This document shows, one piece after another, positions 7,674 through 19,400 of a stretch of 64,000 bases of DNA (the stretch's first letter is position 1; each line of letters begins with the position of its first letter). The stretch is taken from contig CAWBAO010000004.1 of NCBI GenBank assembly GCA_963786945.1, positions 310,001-374,000 on the forward strand. The letters run 5' to 3'. The notes below the pieces were generated by a model, which searched no databases, had not been told where the DNA came from, and was given only the letters and a program-made list of their open reading frames with translations. Origin of the DNA: JADKCZ01 sp963786945. GTDB taxonomy: Bacteria; Myxococcota; Myxococcia; Myxococcales; Anaeromyxobacteraceae. The position numbers and the translations under genes were made by a program.

Positions 7674-8785
7674 GGTCGTCTCCTCCCGTCGCCCTTCTTC
7701 TTGGGCACCACCAGCCCGCGGGAGAGCCGGCGCAGCACCCGCTGCAGCTGGCGGCGCTTGTACCGATCGTGGGAGGAGTCGCCCGCCTCGTTGGTCCGGG
7801 CGGTGGCGGCGTCCAGCACCTGGAACTCCACCAGGGCGAAGACGATGCGCCCCAGCTCGTCGGCCCGGGGGTCCTCCGGCGGAAGCAGCTCGTCGACCCG
7901 CACCGGCACGTCGACCACGAAGTTGAGCGTCTTGAAGCCGTCGCCGCTGAACTCGTTGCGCGGCACCGCCGCGGTGCGCTTCTCGGCATCGAGCGGGAGC
8001 TGGAGCTGGTCGGTGATCGCGTCGCCCTCCGGGTGGCGGCCCAGCAGCTCCCCGAAGCGGAGCAGCGAGTTGCGGGTCTGGCCGGGCACCGCGTAGTTGA
8101 AGGGGAAGAGGTGCTGGGTGAGGTGCCAGACCACCCCGGCCAGCTGGTCGCGGCGCTCGCAGACCACCCGGTAGCGCACCCGGTCGAAGACCTGCGCCGC
8201 CACCGACTCCTTCTTGGCCAGCAGCTTGGTCACCAGCGACTCGCGGCTCTTCACGCTGCCGACGAACTCCACCACCGGCATCCCCATCGAGCGCATGCGC
8301 GCCGCCTCGGCCATGACCCGCCGGTGCACCCGCTCGGCCAGGTCGGCCTCGCGGATGGGGGTGCGGAACAGCAGCTCGCGCGCCTCCAGGTGGTGGATGA
8401 CGTGCATCACCTTCAGGACCACGCAGGCGATGCGCCGGTGGCGGGCCGGCTCTCCCACCCCGGAGGCCAGCAGGAAGAGGTCGCGGAGATCGGCGGGCTC
8501 GGCCACCGGGGCCGCCACCCGGTAGCCGAACTCCGAGCGCAGGTAGTCGACCGCCTGCGCCAGCACCGCCCGCAGCCGCCGCTCGTCGCGCGCGTCGTCG
8601 AGGTCGAAGAGGCTGAGCCGGAGGAAGGCGTCCACGTCCCGCGGCCCCTTGAAGTTGAGCCGGCGCCAGTCGATGACCGAGCCGCCACGCAGCAGGAGGC
8701 GCAGCGCCTCCAGCTCGGCCACCCCCATGGCCTCGAGGGGCCGGCAGGGGCCGGGCAGGGCAGCCGGCTTCGGCTCGTGGCTCAC
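7670..8785 (-). CDS. RelA/SpoT-synthetase-like protein (TIGR04552-like) coupled to the gliding cluster
   Basis: 371 residues from GTG 8785, which lies 17 bases past the gltJ stop with a G-rich ribosome site; the frame is open further upstream but only as out-of-frame gltJ sequence. The N-terminal half is helical and contains VVLKVMHVIHHLEARELLFR (about 122-141). The C-terminal half follows the order of the RelA/SpoT synthetase fold: SVKSRESLVTKLL (177-189, as in the RxKxxxS loop), DRVRYRVV with Asp201 at the catalytic Asp position, GFKTLNFVV (283-291, where active synthetases have GYxSxH) and ALVEFQVLD with Glu320 (as in the VExQ strand). Tyr to Phe and His to Asn changes make (p)ppGpp synthesis doubtful. 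I believe this matches the myxobacterial family TIGR04552, from memory. Cytoplasmic; basic C-terminus. Confidence 0.72.
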   Translation of the reverse strand: MSHEPKPAALPGPCRPLEAMGVAELEALRLLLRGGSVIDWRRLNFKGPRDVDAFLRLSLFDLDDARDERRLRAVLAQAVDYLRSEFGYRVAAPVAEPADLRDLFLLASGVGEPARHRRIACVVLKVMHVIHHLEARELLFRTPIREADLAERVHRRVMAEAARMRSMGMPVVEFVGSVKSRESLVTKLLAKKESVAAQVFDRVRYRVVCERRDQLAGVVWHLTQHLFPFNYAVPGQTRNSLLRFGELLGRHPEGDAITDQLQLPLDAEKRTAAVPRNEFSGDGFKTLNFVVDVPVRVDELLPPEDPRADELGRIVFALVEFQVLDAATARTNEAGDSSHDRYKRRQLQRVLRRLSRGLVVPKKKGDGRRRP

Positions 8786-8802
8786 GCGACCCCCGGCCCC
8801 GC

Positions 8803-10464
8803 TCAGAACTGGAACGGGAAGGTGATGCTCTGGCCCTTGGGATCGGAGATCCGCGGGAAGCGGATGGTGCGGACCACCCCGACCAGGCACCTGGCGAACT
8901 CGCCCTGGGCGTACTCGGGGGTGATGCAGCGCACGTCCCGCGGCGCGCCGTCGAGCGCGATGAGCCAGGCCACCTTGATGGTCCCCTTGGCGCCGGGCTC
9001 GCGGGCCCGCTGCTCGGAGACGCAGCGCTGCAGGTCGTCGGAGTGGAGCTTCACCGCCTCCATGATCTGGGCGTCGCTGAGCCGGTCGGGCGCGGCCGCC
9101 GCGGCCCCGACCGCCGGCGGGACGTAGACCTTGCGCCCGCCGGTCCCGCTGCCGAGCGCGGCGGCCAGGTCGTCCTCGCCGCCCTGGTCGAAGTCGAGCA
9201 GGCCGTCCTTCTTCTTGGCGGCCGGCTTCTCGGCGGCGGGCTTGGACGCCGGCGCGGCCTGCGCCACCGCCGGCCGGGCCGGCCTGGCGGGGGCCGGCGG
9301 CGGGGCCTTGGCCTTCTTCGGGGCCGGGGCGGCCGCCGGCTTCGCCGGAGCCGTCACCGGCGGGGCGGGAGGTTGTGGCGCAGGCTCGGCCGCGGCCACC
9401 GGGGCCTCGGCCACCGCGTTGCCGGCGGCCTGCGGCAGGGGCGCCGCAGCGGGCGCGGGCGCGGGCGGGGGGGAGCCGGGGTGACGGCGGCGGGCGGCGG
9501 CTGGACCGCCACCGGCACGGGCGGCGCCGGCCTGGCCGAGAGCTGGATCCAGGCGAAGGCCCCGCCGGCGACGGCCACCACCGCCAGCACGGCCCCCAGC
9601 ACCACGGTCCGCATGTTCCGCTTGTGCCGCAGCTCCTGGGCGCCGCGGGCCACCGAGGATCGGCGCATCGGCCGCTCGTCGGTGCGCTCCATGGCCTTGA
9701 TGGGCAGCGGGATGGCGCCGGTCGGATCGACGCCACCCGAATCGGGCAGCTGCTCCATGACCGAGCGGTGCGCCGCCGGGGCGGCGACCGGCGACGGGGC
9801 GCGCGAGGCCAGCTCCTCGCTGGCCAGCGCGGCCAGTGCACTGGCGCCGGTGGGCTTCCACTCCACGTCGGGCTCGGACGCGGCCGGGCGGGCTTGCGGC
9901 GCCGCCGCGCGGCCGGGGGGCGCGCTGAAGACCGCGGCGGCCGGGGCGGCAGCCGGAGCGGACGGCTGTGGCACCGGGGCCAGGAAGGCCGCCAGCTCGG
10001 GCACGCCCGAGAGCGGTCCCCAGTCGGTCATGCCCGGGCGCCAGACCAGCGAGTCGGGGCCGATGTCGCCGGCCTCCCAGCGCCTCTTCACCTCGGCCAG
10101 CGGCAGCGGACCGACCTGCGCCTCGCCGATGGCGACGTACCACTCCTGCGGCGCCGGGGAGGAGGCGACCGCGGCCGGCGCCGCGGGAGCCGGCCCGGCC
10201 GGTGCCGGTGCCGGCGCGGTGGCCGAGGGCTTGTCGCCGAAGGCCTGGTCGAAGGCGCTCCCCAGCTCGTCGTCGAGCCCCTGCCCGGAGGCGGGGGCCG
10301 GGGCGGCGGCGGGCGCGGTGCGCTCCAGGACCGGCGCCTCGCCGGGGCGCCGCACCGTGATCTCGGTTTCCGCACTTCTTGCAGCGGACCCTGACCCCGT
10401 TCGTGCCGACCTTCTCGTCCGAGATCATGTACGTCGCGCCACAGCTGTCGCAGGAGAATTTCAT
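8803..10464 (-). CDS. gltJ: GltJ/AgmX gliding motility protein, with two compensating frameshifts
   Basis: A trans-envelope TonB-like subunit of the Glt gliding complex; in M. xanthus GltJ spans the inner membrane and its cytoplasmic zinc-ribbon and GYF domains contact the MglA switch. Here ATG 10464 opens a zinc ribbon (Cys5, Cys8, Cys28, Cys31). The stretch between about 10360 and 9473 makes sense only in another frame, where it encodes a GYF domain (EWYVAIGEAQVGPL to SGVPELAAF) and a membrane helix (TVVLGAVLAVVAVAGGAFAW). The original frame resumes with a Pro/Ala linker and the AgmX/PglI C-terminal domain ending ITFPFQF. The shifts fall at 10361-10371 (one base too many) and in a seven-G run at 9467-9473 (one too few). 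No stop interrupts either route. Starts 7 bases past gltI. Confidence 0.85.
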   Translation of the reverse strand: MKFSCDSCGATYMISDEKVGTNGVRVRCKKCGNRDHGAAPRRGAGPGAHRARRRPGPRLRAGARRRAGERLRPGLRRQALGHRAGTGTGRAGSRGAGRGRLLPGAAGVVRRHRRGAGRSAAAGRGEEALGGRRHRPRLAGLAPGHDRLGTALGRARAGGLPGPGATAVRSGCRPGRRGLQRAPRPRGGAASPPGRVRARRGVEAHRRQCTGRAGQRGAGLARPVAGRRPGGAPLGHGAAARFGWRRSDRRHPAAHQGHGAHRRAADAPILGGPRRPGAAAQAEHADRGAGGRAGGGGRRRRGLRLDPALGQAGAARAGGGPAAARRRHPGSPPPAPAPAAAPLPQAAGNAVAEAPVAAAEPAPQPPAPPVTAPAKPAAAPAPKKAKAPPPAPARPARPAVAQAAPASKPAAEKPAAKKKDGLLDFDQGGEDDLAAALGSGTGGRKVYVPPAVGAAAAAPDRLSDAQIMEAVKLHSDDLQRCVSEQRAREPGAKGTIKVAWLIALDGAPRDVRCITPEYAQGEFARCLVGVVRTIRFPRISDPKGQSITFPFQF

Positions 10465-10471
10465 GGCTCGC

Positions 10472-13400
10472 TCAGGCGGGGGTGACGGCCGCGAGGCCGA
10501 GCTGTTCCCGGAGGACCGCATAATCCTCCGAGATGCAGTAGTTCAGGAGATCCTTCAGCTTCGACTCTTCGCGCAGCTTGGAGACCTGCGCCTTCTCGCC
10601 CAGGATGCCGCGCCGGACGATCTCCAGGTCGGCGGCCAGCAGCGCCCCCACCCGGTTGGAGGTGAGCTCGGCGCCGTCGAGGTAGGCGCGCACGTCGCCG
10701 GGGTGCTGGACGTCGCAGTACTGCCGGGCCAGCAGCTTGAGCGTGTTGGCCCGGATCTTCTCCGGCAGCACCTTCTCCAGCTCGGCCTTCACCTTGGCGA
10801 CCAGGTGCGGGTCGGCGGTGACGACGAAGCGCGAGGTGCCCAGGCTGCAGGCCGCCTGGAAGACCAGGTCGAGCTGATCGTGCGGCATGAGCCGCGCCAT
10901 GTAGAGCTCGGGCCGCCGGAAGGACAGCGCCTTGCCCAGCGCGAACCAGAGCTCCTTCTTGGGCCGGTCGGAGAAGAGCTCCTCGGCCACCAGCACGCCC
11001 GGCGGGTCGGTCGGCACCAGCTGCAACCGGCTCGGCACCTCCTCGCGACGGAAGAGGCGGAGCGGCTCCACCCCCAGCGTCCGGGCCACGTACTTGAACA
11101 TGTTGACGAGGAACAGCATCGAGGTGGGCACGTCGAGCTCGTCCCGCTTCAGGTTCAGCCCCAGCTCCTTGGGGGACTGCACGAACATGGGCCGGGCGTG
11201 CTGGGCCAGCAGCGTCATGATGTCGGCCAGCGGCCCTCGCAGCCGCTCGTGGAAGAGGAGCCCCCAGGCCTTCTCGTCCAGCGGCCGCGAGGCCTGGTCG
11301 CGCGCGAACTTGCGCAGGCGCCCCACCACCGCCACGTCCTCGGGCGTGGCCTGCCCCGCCAGGTGGACCAGCACCTGGGCCGCCGAGTAGGCCCGGTCGA
11401 ACTGCTTGCGGGTGGCGTGGAGCGAGACCAGCGCGGCCAGCGCCTTCTGCGGCTTGGCCCCCAGCTTGAGGAGCTGCCGGTAGGCCTGCACCGCCTCGGC
11501 CTCCTGCCCCGGGGTCCGCGCCGAGAGGTCGGCGTAGAGCTCCACCGCCACGGCGTCCTCGGGATCGGCGCGCGACACCACCTGGTAGGCCATGCGGGCG
11601 CCGTCGTCGCTCTTCAGCACGTTGCGGTAGAGGTCGCCCAGCGTCTTCCAGAGCGCCAGCCGCGCCGGCGCGGCCTCGGCCGACTTGGGGAGCCGCTGCA
11701 CCATCCGCAGGTAGGCCTGCTCCAGCTCGGTCCAGCGCTTGTCGCGCGCCAGCACCTGCTCGATCCAGGCGAAGGCCTTGGGCAGCCGCGGGTTGAGGTC
11801 GAGCGCCTTCTCGAACTGGGCCAGCGCCCCGGCCTCGTCCTTCACCTCATCGCGGAGGATCTCGGCCAGCAGGACGTGGAGCCTGGCGGCGCGTGGCCCG
11901 TCGGCCTGCACCTCGGGCCGGGCGATGATCTGCTCCAGCACGTCGGCCGCCTTCTGCCCCTGCCTGGTCTCCCGGTAGAGGGCCAGCAGGGCCTCGGTCA
12001 CCGACAGGTCGGTCGGATCGATCCGGGAGGCGCCCAGCCAGGCGTCGATGGCCTGGTAGGGATCCTGGAGGTGGTCGCGGCAGGCCTCGCCGATGGCCAC
12101 CAGGGCCTCGAAGCGGGCCCGCCCGTCCAGCGTCGCCAGCAGCCGCTGGCGCTGCTCCACGGCGCCCTCCCAGTCGCCGGCCGCCTCCAGCAGGCGGATC
12201 AGGCTGCGGCGCGAGGGCTCGTGGCCGCCGTCCAGCTCCAGCGCCTTCTTGAAGCTGCCGATGGCGCGGTCGGGCTGCTGCAGCTTCTCCGCCACCTCGC
12301 CGATCTGCCAGTGGGTCTCCACCACCTCCAGGTCGGTGAGCTGGTCCCGGTGGTGGATGATGATGGCGGTGAAGATGCGCAGCGCCTCCTCGTGCTGCCC
12401 CTCCGCCACCAGCAGGTTGCCCAGCCCCTCCAGCGCCGGCAGGTAGGTGGCGTCGAGCTCGTAGGCGCGCCGGTAGCTCCGCAGCGCCTGGTCCCGCTGC
12501 CCCAGCTTCTCGGCGACGTAGCCCTGCCGGTAGGACTGGCGGCACAGCTCCTTGGCGTCACCACCGCCCTCCAGGGTCCGGACGATGGCCTCGAGCACGC
12601 GGGCCGCGTCCGACCAGCGCTGCATGGCGACGTAGAGGTCGGAGAGCGGCCGGGCCGCCGGCAGGTGGTCGGCCTTGCGCTTGAGGGCCTCCTCGTAGGC
12701 GCGCACCGCCCCTTCCCGATCGTCGCGCTCGTCCTGGTGGATGCGCCCCACCTCGGTCCAGCGATCGGCGCGCTGCTCGTCGTCCTCGGCGTAGCGCGCC
12801 TCGGCGGTGAGCATCTCCAGGTAGGCGTCGCGGTTCCCCTCCCGCGCGGCGATCCCCTTCAGGGCCCGGAGGGCCGGGAGGCAGCCGGGATCGAGCGCCA
12901 GCGACTTGCCGTAGGCCTCCTTGGCGGCCGGCAGGTCGAGGAGCATGTCCTCCTGGATGGAGCCGATGCGGACGTAGAGGTCGACGGCGTCGCGGCTGGC
13001 GCCGGCGATGCGCGCCTCGCGCTGCAGCATGTCGAGCGCCAGGTTCCAGTTGCCGCTGCGCTCGTAGAGCCGGCCCAGCGCCGCCACCGCCTGGCGCGAC
13101 TCGGGGTCGAGCTGGATGGCCTGGTTGAAGATGGCCTCGGCGCGGTCGACGCGCGACATCTCCTTCCACCAGACGTCGCCGATGCTCACCATCAGCGCCA
13201 CCTGCTCCTTGCGGTCGGTGAGCAGCCCCAGGTGGTGCGACATGACGGTGAGCAGCCGGTCGAAGTACCCCTGGTCCCGGTAGAGCCGCTCCAGCGCCTT
13301 GATGGCCGAGAGGTTGGCGCCGTCGACCCGGAGGATGGCCTCGTTCTGCGCGGTGGCCCGCGCCGGGTCGTGCATCTTCTCCTCGAAGATGCCGGCGCTG

Positions 13401-16400
13401 CGCGCCAGGATGCGGACCTGCTCGGCCGGGTCGTCGGAGAGCTGGACCTGCCGCTCGTAGACGCGGTTGAGCTCGGCGAAGCGGTCGAGCTTGGTGTAGA
13501 GCCGCTCCAGCCCGGCCAGGGCCTCGGCGTTGCGGTCGTCGACGCCGAGCACGGTCCGGTAGTCCTCCACCGCCGCCTCGTCGTCGCCGATCTCGTTCTC
13601 CTCGAGGCCGGCGATCAGCAGCTGCCAGCCGAGCCGGGTGGCGTCGTCGGGAGCCAGGTCGCGGGCACGGGCCAGCACCGTGGCCAGCTCGCCCCAGCGG
13701 TGCTCGCGGCGCAGGATCGCCGCCAGCGCCTCGAGGGCGGCCGGGTCGCCGCCGTCCAGCTCGAGGATGCGCTTGAGCGCGGTCACCGCCTCGTCGACGT
13801 CGTGGAGCGCCTCGTCGTAGAGGTGCGCCACCTCCAGCAGCAGCCCCTTCTTCTCGTCGAGCCCGCCGGTCGCCTCCAGCTTCTGCTCCAGGGTGATGAC
13901 CAGCTCCTGGATGCGCCCGCGCCGCTTGAAGAGCCCGGCCAGCGCGTCGAGCGCCTCCGGGTTGGCCGGGTCGGCCTCCAGGGCCCGCCGGATGGCGTTC
14001 TCGGCCCCCTCGGCGTCGTCGAGCGGCGGCGCGTCGAGCAGCTCGCCCAGCTTGAGGAGCAGCCTGGCCCGCACCATGCCCCGGGCCTTGTCGGCGGCGT
14101 CCTCGAGGACCACCGCCAGGGTGTCCTGGTCCTTGCCCTCCTGGGCCAGCCGCCAGCACTCGGCCAGCGCCTGCTCGTCGCCGGGGGCCTCGCCGAGGAC
14201 GCGGTTCCAGGCCAGTGAGGCCATGTGCTTCTCGCCCAGGCGCTGCTCGCGCAGCACCGCGACCTCCTTGAGCAGCGCCAGCCGCTCCTCGGGATCGGCG
14301 TGCGGGGCGAAGAGCAGGCAGAGGTCGGCGTAGGCCCGCCAGTTGGAGGCCGCGGCGTGGAGGGCGCGCTGCTGCTGGAAGGCCTGCCGGTTGCCGGCGT
14401 CCAGCGCCAGCACCTTGTCGAGGGCGGCGGCCGCCAGGTCGGGCCGCTTCTGCACGCTCCACAGCTCGGCCACCGCCAGCCAGGCCGGGATGGCCTGGGC
14501 CGGCCCGCCGCTGTCGGCCAGCGCCGCGGCCCTCGCCTCGGCGGCGCGGATGCCGTCGGCGGCGGCGCCCGCGGCCCGGAAGACCTCCTCGATCCGGACC
14601 AGCTCCTCCACCGTGTGGGGCTCGATGCCGAAGGCCAGCTTCCCCTGCTCCACCGCCGCCAGCTTCTGGCCGGCGCGGGCCAGCACCTCGGCGAGGTCGA
14701 GGCGGATCCGCTTCACGCCGGTGGGATCCTCCTGGCGCGGGATGAGCTGGCGCAGCGCGCCGGCCACCCCGTCGAGGTCGCCCTGCGCCGCGTAGATGTC
14801 GCGCAGCGACTCGAGCGCCCGCTTGCTGGTCGGGTCGGACGCCAGCACGGCCTTGTAGGACTGGATGGCCTGGGCCGGGTCGCCCAGCTTCACCCCCATC
14901 AGCCACCCCAGCTTGTCGTTGAGCCGCGCCACCTCGCGCCGGTCCACGGTGGCGGAGATGCGGACGCGCAGGTGCGCCGCCAGCTCGCTCCAGCGCTCCA
15001 GCTGCTGCAGCAGCTCCTCCAGCGCCGCCAGCGCCTCCTCGTGGCGGGCCCGCAGGCCCAGCACCTCGCGCCACAGCCCGACCGCCTCCTCGAGCCGCCC
15101 CTGCCCGGCCACCAGCGTGGCCTGCTTGGCCAGCAGCCGCTCGCGGGTGGCGCCGTCGCTCGCCACCGCGCGCTGCGCCGCCAGGTTGGCGACCAGCTCC
15201 TCGGTGCGGCCGGCCGCCTCGTAGAGCGGCTCCAGGGCCTGCAGCGACGGCAGGTGGCGGGGCTCGACCGCCAGGGCCTGCTCGTAGGCCTGGGCCGCCT
15301 GGGCCGGCGACGCCAGCCGCTCCTCGCAGAGCCGGCCGAGCCGGTAGAAGTACGACACCCGGTCGCCGGCGGTGGCGTCCAGGGCCAGCGCCAGCAGCAC
15401 CTCGGCCAGCTCGGGCCAGGCCTCGAGCCGCTGCAGGAGCCGCTCCAGCGCCGGGAGCGCCACCGGCGCGGCGGCCGGGTCGAGGGCGCGCGCCCGCTGG
15501 TACCACTGGACCGCCTGGGTCGGGCTCTCCAGCTTCTCCTCGTGGAGCCGCCCCAGCACCAGCGACACCGACGCCATGGGCGCAGGCGGCAGCTTCTCGA
15601 CCTCGTCCTCGTAGAGCGCCGCCAGCTCCTCGAACTGGCCGGTGGTGGCCGCCAGGGCCTCGATGCGGGCGCGCAGCGCGTCGTCGGCCGGGTCGTCGCG
15701 GAAGGCGCGGGAGAGGGCCACGAAGGCCAGCTCGGGCTCGGCCAGCGGGCCGGCGCGCAGGTCGGCCAGCTGGATCCAGAGGGCCTTGCGCTCCTGCGGA
15801 TCGGGGCGGCTCGAGGCCCGGGTCTCCAGCGCCATGGCCTGCTGCCGGTGGTCCCCGGCGGCGGCGTAGGCGGTCTCCAGCGCCTGCGCGGCGCGCCCGT
15901 TGCCCGGATCCTTCTCCAGCATGGCGGCGAGCCGCGCCAGGGTCTCGGGAGAGTCGGGCCGCGACGCCAGCACCTCCTCGTAGAGGGCCAGCGCCCCCTC
16001 GCGATCGAGCAGGCGCGTCTCCTTCAGCTCGCCCAGCCGCTGGCAGAAGGTCAGCACCGCCGGGGCGTCGCCGGCCTGGCGCGCCTCGGCGAGCTCGCGG
16101 GCCAGCAGGTCGCCCAGCTCCACCCACCGCTCGCCGGCCACGTGCAGCCGGTCGAGCCGGGCCATGGCCTCGCGGTCCCCCGGGGCCAGCTCCAGCAGCC
16201 GCTTCAGCGTGGCCGCCGCCCCGGCCGGATCGCCGAGCCGCTCCTCCTGCAGCGCCGCCAGGTCGGCCAGCAGGGCGGCGCGCCCCTCGGGCCGCTCCTC
16301 CAGCGCCAGGGCACGCCGCAGGGCCTTGTCCAGGCCCTCCGCGTCCGGGCCGCCGCGGAGCGCCGCGAGCAGGCCGGCGCTCGCCTCGCGGTCCTCCGGC

Positions 16401-19400
16401 GCCAGCTCCAGCAGCCGCTGCCAGGCCTCGGCGGCGCGGACCGGGTCCGGCTCCAGCCGGGCCAGGTTCCGCTGGTACTCGACACGGGCGGCCGGCTGGT
16501 GGGCGCGGTCGAAGTTCTCGCCCAGCAGGAACTGCACCTGCTCGCCGCAGCCGATCTGCCGGCCGAAGCCGACCACGAGCTGGAGGGCCTCGACCGAGTC
16601 GGGATCGGCGGTGAGGGCGCGGCCGGCGGCGGTGAAGGCCAGCTCGCCGTTGCGGAGCTGGGTGCCGTAGAGCGTCGAGATGCGGCGCAGCAGCGCCGAC
16701 CGGGCCGAGGGCGAGGCCTCGTTCTGGACCCGGGCCTCCAGCACCTCGATCACCCGGCCGTGCTCGTTCTCGCCGGCGTAGATCGGCTCCAGCAGCTGGG
16801 CGGCCTCGAGGGCGGCCGGACCGCTGGTCCGGGCGAGCTCCTGCAGCGCCGCCAGGGTCCCGGGGTGGCGGGGCGCCCGCTCCAGCACCTGCCGGTAGGC
16901 GGCCAGCGCCCCAGCGGCGTCGGCGAGCCGGACCTGGCGGATCCGGCCGAGCCGGTAGCGGAGCTCGGCGGCCTCGGCGGTGGCGTCGGGGCGGCCGGCG
17001 GCGGCCTCGGCCTCCCGCGCCATCACCGCCGCCAGCTCCTCCCAGCGCTCGGCCACGCCCAGCAGACGCCCCAGCAGGCGCAGCGCCCCCGGGTCCTCCG
17101 GGTCGATGGCGAGGATCTTCCGGTACGCCTCGATGGCACCCTCTCGGTTGGCGAGCTGCTCGTCCATGATCTTGGCCACCTCGAAGAGTAGGTCCTTCTT
17201 CGCCTCCGGCGTCGGCGTGGCCTCGGCCAGCCGTTCCAGGGCCGCGACCAGCTCCTGCTTCGCTCCCTGCCGCCGCCGCAGGCGCACCACGGCGGTCCAG
17301 GGCTCCGGCCCGGGATCGACCGCAGCTACTTCATCCCACCACGCCACCGCCCGGTCCAGATTCCCGAGCCGTTCCCCACAGATGGTCGCCAGCCGCCGGC
17401 GCAGCTCGAGGGCGGCCGATGGCACCCGCGGCAGGGCCGCCTCGTAGGCCGCGGCCACCGCCGCCCAGGCGGCGCCGTCGCCGGCCAGCCGCTCCAGGTC
17501 GGCCCGCCCGGCCGGGTCGTCGGCGCCCGCGGCCACCGTCTCCTGGAAGGCCCGCAGCCGGGTGGCGAAGGCGGCCTCCCGGTCGCCGGCGCGCTCGCGC
17601 AGGCCGGCGATCTCGGCCAGCAGCGCCGCGCGGTGCGCCGGCGGCGCGGCCTCCAGCCGGATCTCCAGCAGCGCGGCGAGGCGCGCCGGGTCGCCGGCCA
17701 GCCGCTGCACGTCCTCCAGGATCCGCTGCGCCCCGGCGCGGGCGTCGGGGCGATCGAGCAGCCGCTCCAGCCCCGCCACCGCGACCGGGTCCCGTGGCCA
17801 CTCCGCCAGCACCGCGGTGTAGGCGTCGAGGGCCCGCTGCGGGTCCGGGTCCCGCTCCAGCACCTGGGCCCGCCGCGAGAGCAGCGCCAGCCGCTCCCCC
17901 GGATCACGATCGCCCGCCAGGTCGGCCATGGCGTGGAGCACCTCGACCTGCGCCGAGGCCCGGCCGGCCCGCGCCAGCGCCTCCTCCAGGGCCGCCAGCA
18001 CCGCCTCGTCGCGCGGCGCCACCAGCCTGGCCTCGGAGAGCAGGGAGATCTCCGCCTCGGTGTCCCCGGCCTGGCGCGCGATCTCGGCGGCGTGGCGGAG
18101 GGCCGGGAGCCTCGCCTCGCCGGCGGCCAGGGTGGCCCGCCGCACCGCGACCTCCAGCTGCTCGCGGACCGCGGCCACCTCCGCGAAGCGTCGCTCCAGC
18201 GCCTCCAGGGCCTCGCCGTCCTCGGGCTGCGCCGCCAGCACCGCCTTCCAGGCGACGATGGCCCCGGGACCGTCGGAGAGCTCGGCGTCGCGCACCCGGG
18301 CCGCCTTGCGCAGCCACGCCAGGGCCTCCTCGCCCCCCTCGGCCGCCGCCGCGTCGTAGGCGGCGGCCACGGCGCCGAAGTCGCCGGCGATGGCCCCCAG
18401 GCGCCGCAGGTCGACCTCGGCGTCCTCGCGCCCCGGCCCGCCCTCGGCGAAGGCCCGCCGCGCCGCCGCCAGCGCGCCCGCCGCGTCGCCCAGCTCCTGC
18501 TCCAGCAGCGCCCGCACCTCGGCGTGGAGGCGGGCCCGCTCCAGCGGCTCGTCGACCGCCGCCAGCCGCGCCTCCCGGATGGCCACGCGGCGGGCCTGCT
18601 CGCCGGCGGCCTCGAGCGCCGCGTCGGCCGCCACCAGCGCCTCGCGCCCCACCGCCCCCGGGAGCGCCGAGAGCAGGACCAGCGCCTCGCGCGGACCCGT
18701 CCGACCGGGCTCGCGCCGGGCCAGCTCGGCGTGGAGCGCCAGGGCGCCGGCCTGGTCGTCGAGGCGGGTCCGCCGCAGCTCGGCCAGCCGGAAGGCGGTC
18801 TCCGCCTCGAAGCCCAGCTCCAGCCGGGCCACGAGCACCGCCGCCAGCTCGTCGGGCCGATCCATCGCCGTCAGCAGCCGGTCGATGGCCGCCGCCACGT
18901 CGCGGTCCTGGGGGGCCAGCGCCGCCACCTGGCGCCAGGCCTCGACGGCGCGCGGCAGGTCGCCGAGGCGCGCCTCGGCCACCGCGGCGATCTCGCGGAG
19001 CGGATCCTGCCGGGCCGGCGCCGAGGCGGCCCGAACCGCCATGGCCTCGCAGACGTCGACCAGCCTCGACCACCTCTCGGTGGCGCGGTAGAGCCGGCGC
19101 AGCGCCGCCAGCGCGCCCAGGTCGTCGGGCAGCTCCACCAGCAGCCGCTCCCAGGCGGCGGCCGCGCGGTCGCGCGCCTCCAGGCGCCGCTCGCACCAGT
19201 CGCCCAGCTCGCGGAGCACGGTGGCCCGCTCCGCCCCGCCCAGGGCCTCGGCCGCCTCGTCCAGCGCCCGGGCCGCGGCCTCGGGATCACGGGCCAGGTC
19301 GGCCACGCGCCGCAGCTCGCGCCGCAGCTCGGGATCCGCCGGCGTGGCCCGCACCGCCTCGATGGCCGCCAGCAGCACGTCGGCCGGCGTCCCCCCGGCC

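Noticed and set aside
9467..10371. Programmed frameshifting as explanation of gltJ
   Set aside because: Two shifts of opposite direction nearly 900 bases apart, only one at a homopolymer and neither with a recognisable slippery site plus structure, fit indels better.
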